A stretch of 34,767 nucleotides of DNA from Flavobacteriaceae bacterium PRS1 (GCA_003709165.1 RDRZ01000023.1:1-34767); one strand, 5' to 3'. Positions 16,781-25,667 are shown, numbered from the stretch's first letter. Translations and numbers: made by a program. The notes: generated by a model from the letters alone, not told the origin.

Positions 16781-18112
16781 ATGAACGACGAAATCATAAA
16801 AAACAATCTCGATTACACACTTTTTTCTTGGACAAAACAAGGTAATCTAAACCCTATAAATGCATCGTATGCCGAAGGGTCTTATATCTACGATAGAGAA
16901 GGTAAAAAATACCTCGATTTTTCTTCGCAACTTATGAATGTAAATATTGGTCATGGCAATCAGCGCATTACAGATGCTGTAGTAAAACAGATGAAAGAGG
17001 TGAGTTATGTATATCCTGGAATGGCAACCGATGTTCGTGGTCGTTTGGGAAAAAAAATAGCAGAAATTACACCCGGAAATTTAACCAAAACATTCTTTAC
17101 ATTAGGTGGAGCGGAAGCAATAGAAAATGCAATAAAAATCGCAAGAATATATACTGGACGACACAAGATCATTACTCATTACAGGTCGTATCATGGCGCA
17201 ACTTATGGAGCAATAACGGCTAGTGGAGACCCAAGACGTTTTCCAGCTGACGCCCAAGCAATGCCAAATGTTGTGCATGTAGAGAATCCGTATGCATATC
17301 GTTGCCCATGGAATTCTTCTACCATTGAAGAATGTGGTAATCGAGCAATAACACATTTAGAGCGAGTGATCACATTCGAAAATCCAGAAAGTGTGGCAGC
17401 CATACTTTTAGAAGGTGAATCTGGCTCTTCAGGATGTATAAAATATCCTCCAATGTATTTAAAACGTGTTCGTGAACTTTGTGATAAATATGGAATTATG
17501 ATGATCGACGATGAGGTAATGAGTGGTTTTGGTAGAACAGGAAAAATGTTTGGTATAGACCATCATGAGGTTACTCCAGACATTATGTGTCTCGCGAAAG
17601 GATTAACTTCTGGATATTTACCGCTTGGTGGTGTTGTTGTAACCGATGAGATTGCTGATTATTTTAACGATACTCCAATGATAATTGGGTTAACCTATTC
17701 GGCACATCCAACCTTATGCGCTGCTGCACTGGAAAATATTAAGATTATAGAAGAAGATAATTTAGTTGAGAGAGCCGCCGAAATGGGAGTATATATTGAG
17801 GCTGAAGTCGAAAAATTAAAAAGTAAACATAAATCGATTGGCGATTTTAGAAACACAGGATTATTGGGATGCATTGAACTCGTTAAAAACCGCAAAACAA
17901 AAGAACCAATCACACCTTGGAATGCAGCACCAGAAGATATGGAAGTGACTAACAAAATGGCTGCAAAAATTAGAGAATTGGGTATGTTTACCTTTGTTCG
18001 CTGGAATTACATTTTTATTGCACCTCCTTTAAATGTAAGCAAAGCAGAAGTGGATGAAGGTTTAAAGATTATATCGGAAGCTATTGCAATTGCAGATAAA
18101 TACTGTAATTAA
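16781..18112 (+). CDS. Class III aminotransferase, probable beta-alanine:2-oxoacid transaminase
   Basis: A PLP-dependent omega-amino acid transaminase of 443 aa. It should move the amino group of beta-alanine (or beta-aminoisobutyrate) to a 2-oxo acid, giving malonate semialdehyde for the MmsA-type enzyme encoded upstream. Family features are GGAEAIENAIKIAR (109-122), SYHGAT (136-141), IDDEVMSGFGRTG (242-254, with cofactor-binding D243 and E245) and the Schiff-base lysine K273 in CLAKGLTSGYLPLGG. The substrate is inferred from position between mmsA and pyrimidine genes; by sequence alone it could be a GABA or other omega-transaminase. Spacers on both sides are repeat-filled, and the gene ends three bases before a palindromic repeat. 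Confidence 0.85.
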   Translation: MNDEIIKNNLDYTLFSWTKQGNLNPINASYAEGSYIYDREGKKYLDFSSQLMNVNIGHGNQRITDAVVKQMKEVSYVYPGMATDVRGRLGKKIAEITPGNLTKTFFTLGGAEAIENAIKIARIYTGRHKIITHYRSYHGATYGAITASGDPRRFPADAQAMPNVVHVENPYAYRCPWNSSTIEECGNRAITHLERVITFENPESVAAILLEGESGSSGCIKYPPMYLKRVRELCDKYGIMMIDDEVMSGFGRTGKMFGIDHHEVTPDIMCLAKGLTSGYLPLGGVVVTDEIADYFNDTPMIIGLTYSAHPTLCAAALENIKIIEEDNLVERAAEMGVYIEAEVEKLKSKHKSIGDFRNTGLLGCIELVKNRKTKEPITPWNAAPEDMEVTNKMAAKIRELGMFTFVRWNYIFIAPPLNVSKAEVDEGLKIISEAIAIADKYCN

Positions 18113-18115
18113 ATA

Positions 18116-18210
18116 GAACGCAGATGACGCAGATTAATTATGATAAAAATGATATATTTTAGTTAGAAACTAATCATAATTTATCTGCAAAATCAGCATA
18201 ATCAGTGTTC
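18116..18210. repeat. GAACGCWGATRACGCWGATT inverted-repeat element, copy A
   Basis: A 95-base imperfect palindrome. The left arm is GAACGCAGATGACGCAGATT followed by AATTATGAT. The right arm read in reverse complement is GAACACTGATTATGCTGATT followed by TTGCAGATAAATTATGAT. The arms are built from about 10-base GACGCAGATT-like units, two on the left and three on the right. Copies C, D and E and half-copy B lie in neighbouring spacers. Confidence 0.8.
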
Positions 18211-18214
18211 AATC

Positions 18215-18394
18215 TTTATAGATGTTGAATTGAAAGCTGTAGAATCACTCTGTGAAGAACACGAATATCAACTTATAAATTATTTAAAAGCAACAGAAAT
18301 TGAAGTTGGCTTATTATTAAATTTTGGCAAAAACCCAGAATTAAAACGAAAAGTATTTTCAAACAATATAATAACTAATCAAATTAAATCATAA
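18215..18394 (+). pseudogene. C-terminal remnant of a GxxExxY (PDDEXK_3) protein
   Basis: The open frame encodes FIDVELKAVESLCEEHEYQL and then INYLKATEIEVGLLLNFGKN, ending with a stop at 18392-18394. The ELKAVE...H..QL.NYLKAT...GLLxNFG pattern is the conserved C-terminal half of the GxxExxY family, which has a PD-(D/E)XK nuclease fold. E and K of the ExK catalytic strand (VELK) remain, but the N-terminal half with the name-giving GxxExxY motif is gone; the sequence upstream is repeat copy A. No start codon is present. The remnant sits between copy A and half-copy B of one inverted-repeat family. Confidence 0.8.
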
Positions 18395-18397
18395 AAA

Positions 18398-18416
18398 ATC
18401 AGCGTTATCAGCGTTC
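18398..18416. repeat. Half-copy B of the GAACGC inverted-repeat family
   Basis: AATCAGCGTTATCAGCGTTC lies directly after the GxxExxY remnant. Its reverse complement GAACGCTGATAACGCTGATT matches the left end of copy A at 17 of 20 positions, so the two bracket the remnant as inverted ends. It ends seven bases before the NCS1 transporter ATG. Confidence 0.8.
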
Positions 18417-18423
18417 CCAATAC

Positions 18424-20100
18424 ATGAATAAAGACATCATAGAATTACAAGAAGATGTTTCTAATTCGCCTTTATACAGCGAAGATTTAGCACCAATTCC
18501 TGTAAACAAAAGAACATGGACAAAATGGAATCTTGCAGCCATTTGGGTAGGTATGGCAGTCTGTATTCCTACGTATTTATTGGCTTCATATATGATAAAA
18601 ACAGGGTTGAGTTGGATTGAAGCTCTTGTTATTATTGGTGTTGCTAATTTAATTATTACAGTTCCAATGGTACTTAATGGTCATGCAGGTGTTAAATATG
18701 GCGTGCCCTTTCCTGTAATTGGTCGTTCTTCATTTGGTATAAAAGGCATCCATATTCCATCAGTAATTCGTGGTATCGTTGCCTGTGGTTGGTTTGGTGT
18801 GAATACATGGCTCGGAGGCATGGCATTCTATTCCATTTTTATAGCTATTTCTGGTAATGATGCTGTAGTTGGTCTTTCTATTGGGCAATTTGTATGTTTT
18901 GGAATTTTCTGGTTTATCAATATGTTTTTTATTTGGAAAGGTACCGAAAGCATAAAATGGTTAGAAGAATATTCAGCACCAATTTTAATAGTAATGGGAT
19001 TAGTATTAATTGGTTGGGGTTATAATAATGCTGGAGGATTCGAAATTGTATTAGAGCAAGGGAAACAATTAGAAAAACCCGTTGCCGAAATTTATCAGGA
19101 ATCAAATCAGTCTTTTATTCAAATTAATCCTATTACAGATAAATCAGGTAAACCGAAAGCTACTGAATATCAACTTATATTAAACGGAAATAAATTAGGA
19201 TGGAATGACTTATCAAATACCAATATTTCAATTGAAAATTTAAAAGCGAATGATACGTACCAAGTGCAATTAAAAAATGATATTACAATATCTTCCATAG
19301 CAAATGTTACAGCAAAAAAGGATAGCAGTACCTTTGGAGATAAAATTTGGAAATATCTAATTTGGTTAACAGCAATGTTAGGTTTTTGGGCAACAATGTC
19401 CTTGAGTATTGCCGATATTACACGGTATTCATCATCCCAAAAAGCGCAAGTACAAGGTCAGTTTATAGGTTTGCCGGGAACGATGATGCTCTATTCTTTT
19501 GTCGGCATTTTTGTAACCTGTGCTGCAATTATTAATTTTGATGACATACTTATTGCAAATGATGCACCTTGGGATCCAATAGCTTTATTGGCAAAATTTG
19601 ATAATGTTTGGGTTGTTGTTATCGCTCAAATCTTTATGATTATTGCCACCTTAAGTACAAATATTGCTGCAAATGTAATTGCTCCGGCAAATGCGTTTTC
19701 AAATTTATTTCCTAAAAAAATAAGTTTTAGAATGGGAGGGTATATCACAGGAATTATAGGAATTATTATTTTTCCTTGGCTTTTGTTAAACGAGATCCAA
19801 GGTTTGCTAATAGATGTAAGCGCAATTTTAGGACCAGTTTTAGCAATCTTGGTTTGCGATTATTATCTCATTCAGAAAAAAGAAATACAGTTGGCAGAAT
19901 TATATAAAACGGATGGAGCCTATGCATTTGGAGGTTCCGGTTATAACAAGGCTGCAATAATTTCATTAATTATAGGAGCATTTATTGCCATAGGTGGAAA
20001 ATGGATTCCGGCAATGAGTTCGTTATATGCCGTTTCTTGGTTTTCGGGATTTATAGTTTCGTTTGCGTTGTATTATATATTGATGAAAAGCAAAAAATAG
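18424..20100 (+). CDS. NCS1-family nucleobase:cation symporter with a ~90-residue insert
   Basis: A membrane permease of the Mhp1 fold that would import uracil, thymine, dihydropyrimidine or hydantoin-like substrates for the surrounding pathway. TM1-TM5 can be placed at about 34-58, 63-86, 115-143, 149-172 and 183-204; the substrate-region GCGWFGVNTWLGG-like segment is at 119-132 and TM6 carries the family FWATMSLSIADITRYS (321-336). Between TM5 and TM6, residues about 212-302 form a polar, beta-rich insertion (YQLILNGNKLGWNDL, then ISIENLKANDTYQVQL) absent from typical ~490-residue members, hence 558 aa. With a cytoplasmic N-terminus this loop would be periplasmic. Substrate identity is inferred from context. 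Confidence 0.85.
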   Translation: MNKDIIELQEDVSNSPLYSEDLAPIPVNKRTWTKWNLAAIWVGMAVCIPTYLLASYMIKTGLSWIEALVIIGVANLIITVPMVLNGHAGVKYGVPFPVIGRSSFGIKGIHIPSVIRGIVACGWFGVNTWLGGMAFYSIFIAISGNDAVVGLSIGQFVCFGIFWFINMFFIWKGTESIKWLEEYSAPILIVMGLVLIGWGYNNAGGFEIVLEQGKQLEKPVAEIYQESNQSFIQINPITDKSGKPKATEYQLILNGNKLGWNDLSNTNISIENLKANDTYQVQLKNDITISSIANVTAKKDSSTFGDKIWKYLIWLTAMLGFWATMSLSIADITRYSSSQKAQVQGQFIGLPGTMMLYSFVGIFVTCAAIINFDDILIANDAPWDPIALLAKFDNVWVVVIAQIFMIIATLSTNIAANVIAPANAFSNLFPKKISFRMGGYITGIIGIIIFPWLLLNEIQGLLIDVSAILGPVLAILVCDYYLIQKKEIQLAELYKTDGAYAFGGSGYNKAAIISLIIGAFIAIGGKWIPAMSSLYAVSWFSGFIVSFALYYILMKSKK

Positions 20101-20113
20101 AAGACGGATAGTA

Positions 20114-20171
20114 GAATAGAGCAGATTAGATAATCATTTTAAATCATAAGCAATTAGTATCATCAGCGTTC
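20114..20171. repeat. GAACGC inverted-repeat family, degenerate copy C
   Basis: GAATAGAGCAGATTAGATAA at the left and TCATCAGCGTTC at the right flank an AAATCATAAGC core. It is shorter and more diverged than copies A, D and E and occupies nearly all of the 91-base spacer between the two transporter genes. Confidence 0.55.
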
Positions 20172-20191
20172 ATAAAAAATAACAAGACAAT

Positions 20192-21706
20192 TTGATTACA
20201 AAATACATCATATTATTTGGTTATTTTTTAATTCTTTTTTTAATAGGATACTTAGCTTCAAAACGCATTAAAAACACAAAAGATTATTATGTAGGCGGAA
20301 AAAAACTGGGCTTTTGGGTGGTTGCATTTTCGGCAAGAGCAACAGGAGAATCTGCTTGGTTGTTACTTGGGCTTACAGGTCTAGGAGCAATGGTTGGGGT
20401 TTCAGCGTTTTGGGTGGTTCTTGGTGAAGTTATAGGCGTTTCTATTTCGTGGTTTTTTATGGCTGAAAAGTTTAAAAACTTAACCGATAAATATAAATCA
20501 ATTACAATACCAGACTATTTAGCAAGTCATTTTAAATCTAAAACAAATACTTTACGAATTGTTGCTGCGACTGCATTGTCTTTATTTGTAATAATCTATG
20601 TAAGTGCACAAATTGATGCTACAGGCACTGCTTTTGAATCCTTTCTTGGGTGGAATTATTTTACAGGTGCTATTGTTGGTTTCTTCATAGTCTTGGCATA
20701 CATATTTTTTGGAGGTTTTGTTGCTGTGGCCTGGTCTGATGTGTTTCAGGGTTTAATTATGTTATTTGGTTTAGTATTGCTGCCAATAGTTGCCTATTTC
20801 TCTATTAGTTCAGAAGTTTCAATCTCGCAAGACTTGATAAAATTAGATCCTTATTTTTTAAATATTTGGGGAGAAGGTGGTCTGAATCTTATTAACATTT
20901 TTACCATTTTAGGGTTTTTATTTATAGGCTTAGGGTTTATGGGTTCGCCACAATTGTTCGTGCGTTTTATGTCTATTAAAAGTGCTTCCGAAATCAAAAA
21001 AGGACGTTGGGTAGCTATAGTTTTTACAATACTTACAGATTCTTGTGCAGTCTTAATCGGGATTTTCGGAAGATATCTTTTAACATCTGTTGATGCCGAT
21101 CCAGAGATAATTTTAGGAAATGGAGCGCAAAATGTACTGCCACTTTTAGTTGAAAGAATAATGCCTCTCACTTTAATAGGACTATATATTGCAGCAGTAT
21201 TGTCTGCAATTATGTCAACGATAGATTCGCTTTTAGTGCTGGCTTCTAGTGCTATTTCTCGGGATTTTTATCAGCAAATTTACAAACCAGATAAAACAGA
21301 AAAAGAACTGGCGAAAATTTCAAGAATTATCACTTTGGTACTAGCTGTATTTGCTTTAATTATTGCAATGATAGTAGCTATTTCTATTCCGGAAAGAACA
21401 ATATTTTGGTTTGTAATTTTTGGCTGGTCTGGAATTGCAGCTACTTTTTGTCCAACCATTATTTTATCACTATTCTGGAAGAAATTCAACGAGAAAGGAG
21501 CAATTGCTTCTATGATAACAGGTTTTTTATCAGTACCACTTTTTAAATTTGGTATAAGCTCAATAGATTCTATTGGAATTTATTTTGAAAAATTAGACGT
21601 CCTTGGACCTTCATTCTTTTTGGCAATTGTAGTTGGTGTTATTGTAAGTATGATTACATCTAAGAAGAATTTAAAAAGCGAGCTAAATATAGGAGATATT
21701 GATTAA
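20192..21706 (+). CDS. Sodium:solute symporter family (SSS) transporter
   Basis: An integral membrane Na+-coupled importer of the PutP/SGLT superfamily, 504 aa, with about 13 hydrophobic segments. Family features include the N-terminal KNTKDYYVGGKKLGFWVVAF (31-50), ATGESAWLLLGLTGLGAM, GGFVAVAWSDVFQG and the SAIMSTIDSLLVLASSAISRDF segment that shapes the sodium site. The start is TTG at 20192; the next possible starts would remove TM1. It lies inside the pyrimidine cluster between the NCS1 permease and dihydropyrimidinase, so its solute may be a pathway substrate or product such as a pyrimidine, ureide or beta-alanine; the closest family types carry proline or pantothenate, so this is open. 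Confidence 0.85.
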   Translation: MITKYIILFGYFLILFLIGYLASKRIKNTKDYYVGGKKLGFWVVAFSARATGESAWLLLGLTGLGAMVGVSAFWVVLGEVIGVSISWFFMAEKFKNLTDKYKSITIPDYLASHFKSKTNTLRIVAATALSLFVIIYVSAQIDATGTAFESFLGWNYFTGAIVGFFIVLAYIFFGGFVAVAWSDVFQGLIMLFGLVLLPIVAYFSISSEVSISQDLIKLDPYFLNIWGEGGLNLINIFTILGFLFIGLGFMGSPQLFVRFMSIKSASEIKKGRWVAIVFTILTDSCAVLIGIFGRYLLTSVDADPEIILGNGAQNVLPLLVERIMPLTLIGLYIAAVLSAIMSTIDSLLVLASSAISRDFYQQIYKPDKTEKELAKISRIITLVLAVFALIIAMIVAISIPERTIFWFVIFGWSGIAATFCPTIILSLFWKKFNEKGAIASMITGFLSVPLFKFGISSIDSIGIYFEKLDVLGPSFFLAIVVGVIVSMITSKKNLKSELNIGDID

Positions 21707-21746
21707 AAACTTGTAAATTTATTGATTGCGAATAGTATAAATAAAA

Positions 21747-21843
21747 GAACACAGATGACACAGATTTCTTATGATAAAAAATGATTAAATTATTGCTAAA
21801 AATATATCAGCGATAATCTGCAAAATCAGCGTTATCAGCGTTC
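21747..21843. repeat. GAACGC inverted-repeat family, copy D
   Basis: A 97-base element with left end GAACACAGATGACACAGATT and right end AATCAGCGTTATCAGCGTTC. An inner GATAATCTGCAAAATCAGCG strengthens the right arm. The right end is identical to half-copy B. It stops 16 bases before the dihydropyrimidinase ATG. Confidence 0.8.
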
Positions 21844-21859
21844 TAATAAAAATAGATAA

Positions 21860-23245
21860 ATGTCAATTTTAATTAAAAATGGTAGAGTAGTTACAGCTGC
21901 CGAAAGTTATATTGCTGATTTATATATAGAAGAAGAACAAATTGTTGCCATAGGTAAAAATTTGAATTATGCAGCAGATAAAATCATTGACGCTACAAAT
22001 AAGTTAGTTTTTCCAGGAGGTATCGATCCTCATGTGCATCTCGATATGCCATTTATGGGAACCTATTCCAGCGACGATTACGAAACAGGAACACGAGCTG
22101 CACTTCACGGTGGCACTACAATGGTTATCGATTTTATCCTTCAAACACAAGGCGATACATTGCACAATGCCTTAAAAACGTGGCAACAAAAATCACAAGG
22201 AAAAGCAATTGGCGATTACTCATACCACATGGCAGTTACCGATTTTAACGACGATGTTGCAAAAGAAGTCATCCAATTTATTGAAGAAGAAGGCATCACA
22301 TCCTTTAAAACATTTATGGCATATAAAGGTGCTTTAATGATTGATGACGGTCAAATGGTGCAGCTTATGAAAGTGGTAAAAAAACATGGTGGCTTGGTAA
22401 CAGTTCATGCAACTAATGGCGATATGATAGATTCTTTGATTTCTAAAAATAAAGCTGAAGGAAATTTATCTCCTTTATATCATTATCTCTCACAACCTGA
22501 AGTTACTGAAGCAGAGGCTTCAGCACGTTTTACTGATATGCTGCATTATACAGATTGTCCGGGTTATATAGTGCACATGACTTGTGAAGGTGCATTGAAT
22601 GCAGTTCGGAAAGCTACACAACGCAATCAAAAAGTATTTGTAGAAACCTGTACACAATATCTTATGTTGGATGCTTCTTTATATGAAAAAGATTTTGAAG
22701 GAGCAAAATGGGTAATGAGTCCACCTTTGCGAGAAAAGAAAGATCAAATTGCTTTGTGGTCTGGGATTAATCAAGGTTTGATACAAGTAGTTGGTACTGA
22801 CCACTGTCCTTTTAATTGGGAACAGAAACTAATGGGAAAAGATGATTTTTCAAAAATCCCAAATGGTCATCCAGCAATTGAGCATCGTATGGAATTTTTA
22901 TATTCTGAAGGTGTTCATCAGGGCAAAATATCTTTGACTAAATATGTAGAGTTAACCTCTACTAACGCTGCAAAAATCTTCGGAATGTATCCAAGAAAAG
23001 GGACCATTGCAATTGGTAGTGATGCAGATATTGTTATTTTCGATCCTAAAAAAGAACATACTATATCGGTAGAAACGCATCACATGAATTGTGATTATTC
23101 TGCTTATGAAGGCAGAAAAGTCATGGGTAAAACAGAAACCGTTATTTTAAGAGGGAAAATAGCCATAGAAAATAATGAATGTAAATTAAAAGCGGGTTTC
23201 GGACAATTTATAAAGAGAGGTAAAACATCGAAAACGGTAATATAG
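21860..23245 (+). CDS. hydA: Dihydropyrimidinase
   Basis: Hydrolyses 5,6-dihydrouracil or dihydrothymine to N-carbamoyl-beta-alanine or N-carbamoyl-beta-aminoisobutyrate, the second step of reductive pyrimidine breakdown. It is a cytoplasmic cyclic amidohydrolase of 461 aa. The dinuclear zinc site is complete: H58 and H60 in DPHVHL, the carboxylated lysine K156 in FMAYKG, H183 in VHATNGD, H239 in YIVHMTCEGA and D314 in GTDHCPF. Further family marks are CTQYLML and SPPLREKKDQ. D-hydantoinase activity is the related alternative, but the preTA and beta-ureidopropionase neighbours make dihydropyrimidinase the better call. Confidence 0.95.
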   Translation: MSILIKNGRVVTAAESYIADLYIEEEQIVAIGKNLNYAADKIIDATNKLVFPGGIDPHVHLDMPFMGTYSSDDYETGTRAALHGGTTMVIDFILQTQGDTLHNALKTWQQKSQGKAIGDYSYHMAVTDFNDDVAKEVIQFIEEEGITSFKTFMAYKGALMIDDGQMVQLMKVVKKHGGLVTVHATNGDMIDSLISKNKAEGNLSPLYHYLSQPEVTEAEASARFTDMLHYTDCPGYIVHMTCEGALNAVRKATQRNQKVFVETCTQYLMLDASLYEKDFEGAKWVMSPPLREKKDQIALWSGINQGLIQVVGTDHCPFNWEQKLMGKDDFSKIPNGHPAIEHRMEFLYSEGVHQGKISLTKYVELTSTNAAKIFGMYPRKGTIAIGSDADIVIFDPKKEHTISVETHHMNCDYSAYEGRKVMGKTETVILRGKIAIENNECKLKAGFGQFIKRGKTSKTVI

Positions 23246-23258
23246 AAAAGTAAAACCT

Positions 23259-23341
23259 CTCGACTGCGCTCGAGGAGACAATAATAAAATGAATGTCAGG
23301 TCGAGCATGTCACATCGAGCGCAGTCAAGATGCGAGACCTC
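23259..23341. repeat. Inverted pair of GCGCAGTCGA repeats
   Basis: CTCGACTGCGCTCGA (23259-23273) and TCGAGCGCAGTCAAG (23315-23329) are inverted with 14 of 15 matches, followed by ATGCGAGACCTC. They could form a long stem in the 115-base spacer between dihydropyrimidinase and beta-ureidopropionase. Related copies are at 12252-12269 (in tilS) and 1-37. Confidence 0.8.
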
Positions 23342-23360
23342 AATATTAAACTAAAAGATA

Positions 23361-24227
23361 ATGAGTAGAAAAATAAAATCAGGATTAATACAAATGAGTC
23401 TTCCAATGACAGAAGGCGAAGGCACTATAAAAGAGATCATGGATGCCATGTACGATAAGCATATTCCATATATTGAAGAAGCCGGAAAACAAGGCGTACA
23501 AATATTGTGTTTACAGGAAATATTTAACACACCCTATTTTTGTCCGGGACAAGACATCGAGTGGTATGCATCAGCCGAATCTGTTCCGGGACCAACAACT
23601 GAAAAAATGCAAGTCTTGGCGAAGAAGCATAATATGGTTATTATCGTTCCTGTTTACGAAAAAGAGCAAGCAGGAATCTTGTATAATACTGCTGCTGTTA
23701 TTGATGCAGATGGAACATATTTAGGAAAATATCGTAAAAATCATATTCCACATACTACAGGATTTTGGGAAAAGTTTTTCTTTAAACCAGGAAATTTAGG
23801 TTATCCTGTATTTCAAACCAAATATGCGAAGATTGGAATATATATTTGTTACGACAGGCATTTTCCTGATGGCGCAAGAGTATTAGGGCTTAATGGTGCT
23901 GAAATTGTTTATAATCCTTCAGCAACCGTTGCTGGTTTAAGCGAATATTTATGGAAATTAGAGCAACCTGCTCATGCAGTTGCCAATGGTTATTTTATGG
24001 GCTGTATCAATCGGGTAGGTGAAGAGAAACCTTGGAATTTAGGGAAGTTCTATGGTCAATCGTATTTTGTAGATCCACGAGGACAAATATTTTCTCAAGC
24101 ATCACGCGATAATGATGAACTGCTTGTGGCAGAATTTGATTTAGACCTCATTGATGAAGTACGTTCTACCTGGCAATTTTATAGAGACAGAAGACCAGAA
24201 ACCTACGGACGTTTAACAGATTTATAA
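23361..24227 (+). CDS. Beta-ureidopropionase / N-carbamoyl-amino acid amidohydrolase (nitrilase superfamily)
   Basis: Hydrolyses N-carbamoyl-beta-alanine to beta-alanine, CO2 and ammonia, the third step of the pathway. It is a cytoplasmic carbon-nitrogen hydrolase of 288 aa with the full catalytic triad: E53 in CLQEIF, K126 in KYRKNHIP and C163 in IYICYDRHFP. The motifs PYFCPGQD, TTGFWEKFFFKPGN and the C-terminal WQFYRDRRPETYG match beta-ureidopropionases and the related N-carbamoylputrescine amidases; context decides for the former. It lies between the dihydropyrimidinase and preT genes on the same strand, with palindromic repeats in both spacers. Confidence 0.92.
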   Translation: MSRKIKSGLIQMSLPMTEGEGTIKEIMDAMYDKHIPYIEEAGKQGVQILCLQEIFNTPYFCPGQDIEWYASAESVPGPTTEKMQVLAKKHNMVIIVPVYEKEQAGILYNTAAVIDADGTYLGKYRKNHIPHTTGFWEKFFFKPGNLGYPVFQTKYAKIGIYICYDRHFPDGARVLGLNGAEIVYNPSATVAGLSEYLWKLEQPAHAVANGYFMGCINRVGEEKPWNLGKFYGQSYFVDPRGQIFSQASRDNDELLVAEFDLDLIDEVRSTWQFYRDRRPETYGRLTDL

Positions 24228-24234
24228 TTAATAG

Positions 24235-24305
24235 AACGCAGATAACACAGATGATTATGATAAGGACATATAAAATTAATTTTAAATCAGCGTCATCAGC
24301 GTTCT
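24235..24305. repeat. GAACGC inverted-repeat family, copy E
   Basis: Left end GAACGCAGATAACACAGATG with ATTATGATAAGG, right end AAATCAGCGTCATCAGCGTTC minus its first base at 24286-24305. It starts seven bases after the beta-ureidopropionase stop. A CTTTGAACTTATAACTCATAAC stretch of another repeat type follows up to the preT start. Confidence 0.8.
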
Positions 24306-24341
24306 ATAAAACTTTGAACTTATAACTCATAACTATAAAGA

Positions 24342-25667
24342 ATGGCAGAATACAAACCACCAACTACTGAAGCGGAATTCAAGAAAAACTTCAAACAAAA
24401 GAAGCCTTTAATGAATGCTACAGAAGCATTTTATGAAAGTTCTCGATGTTTGTTTTGTTACGATGCGCCTTGCATTAAAGCCTGTCCGACACAAATTGAT
24501 ATCCCGTTGTTTATCAAACAAATACATACTGACAATGTAACCGGAGCTTCAAAGACAATTTTCGATTCTAATTGGCTTGGAAATGTATGTGGTGTTGTTT
24601 GTCCAACAGGAGTGTTATGCGAAGGTGCTTGTGTTTATAATCATCAGGATGTGCCTCCAATTCAAATAGGTAGGCTCCAAAATTTTGCAACCAATAAAAC
24701 CATAAATTCAGAAAAAAATATTTTTAAAGTTGGAGATTCTAATGGAAAAAAGATTGCAATAATTGGTGCAGGACCAGCTGGAATTGCCTGCGCTTGTGAA
24801 GCCAGAACTTTAGGTTTTGAAGTTGATATTTATGAAGCAAAAGAATTGCCATCAGGTTTAAATGTGCATGGTGTAGCGCCTTACAAAATTACTAATGAAG
24901 AAGTTTTAAAAGAAGTAGAGTATCTTCAGAAACAATTAAAATTCAGCATCATATACAATACCTCAATTGCTTCAAAAGAGCAATTAAAACAATTAGAAAA
25001 TGACTATGATGCCATCTTTTTAGGAGTTGGTTTAGGAAAAACAAGGGAATTGAGATTAGAAGGTGAAGACAAAGAAGGTGTTATTGGAGCAGTAGAATTT
25101 ATTGAAGAATTACGAATGAAACATCATAAATTAGTTGTTCCAAAAAGGGTAGTTGTTATTGGAGGCGGTAATACAGCCATGGATGCTGCTTCGGAATCTG
25201 CAAGAATGGGAGCACGAAAAACAGTACTGACTTATAGAAATTCGAAAGACAATATGGGAGCTTATGGTTTTGAGTACGATTTAGCCATAAGTGCAGGCGT
25301 TGACAGTTTGTTTAATGTAACTCCAATCGCTATTGTTGGGAATGGGAAAGTTGAAGGCGTAAAATTCGCTAAAACAGAAATGATAGATGGAAATCTTCAA
25401 ACCAATATGAAAAATGTATTTGTTGTACGATGCGATTTGGTCATAAAGGCTACAGGACAAGCTAAACAAGGGCATTTGTATGATCTCATTGATAATTTGG
25501 ATGCAGGTAATAATGCAATAATAAAAGTAAATGATGAAACCTTTCAGACCTCTAATCCAAAATATTTTGCTGGAGGCGACGCCATTAATGGAGGATCAGA
25601 AGTTGTAAATGCAGCTTATGACGGTAAAATGGCGGCACAAGGGATTCATAGTTGGCTGAATAAGTAG
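24342..25667 (+). CDS. preT: NAD(P)-dependent dihydropyrimidine dehydrogenase, FAD/Fe-S subunit
   Basis: PreT takes electrons from NAD(P)H and passes them to PreA, which reduces uracil or thymine. The N-terminal iron-sulfur region has C36, C39, C44, C48 and then C83, C87, C93, C97 (GltD-like clusters). A flavin dinucleotide fold follows with GAGPAG (142-147), and a second NAD(P) fold has GGGNTAMDAASESARMGA. The C-terminus FAGGDAINGGSEVVNAAYDG is the FAD-binding closing motif. At 441 aa it is slightly longer than E. coli PreT. preA follows 113 bases downstream; together they correspond to the two halves of the eukaryotic single-chain enzyme DPYD. Confidence 0.93.
   Translation: MAEYKPPTTEAEFKKNFKQKKPLMNATEAFYESSRCLFCYDAPCIKACPTQIDIPLFIKQIHTDNVTGASKTIFDSNWLGNVCGVVCPTGVLCEGACVYNHQDVPPIQIGRLQNFATNKTINSEKNIFKVGDSNGKKIAIIGAGPAGIACACEARTLGFEVDIYEAKELPSGLNVHGVAPYKITNEEVLKEVEYLQKQLKFSIIYNTSIASKEQLKQLENDYDAIFLGVGLGKTRELRLEGEDKEGVIGAVEFIEELRMKHHKLVVPKRVVVIGGGNTAMDAASESARMGARKTVLTYRNSKDNMGAYGFEYDLAISAGVDSLFNVTPIAIVGNGKVEGVKFAKTEMIDGNLQTNMKNVFVVRCDLVIKATGQAKQGHLYDLIDNLDAGNNAIIKVNDETFQTSNPKYFAGGDAINGGSEVVNAAYDGKMAAQGIHSWLNK

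Noticed and set aside
18215-18394. Intact small gene
   Set aside because: No start codon, and the sequence matches only the C-terminal half of the GxxExxY family.
18116-24305. CRISPR array from the GAACGC-type repeats
   Set aside because: The copies are kilobases apart, palindromic, unequal in length and separated by genes; there are no regular spacers or cas genes.
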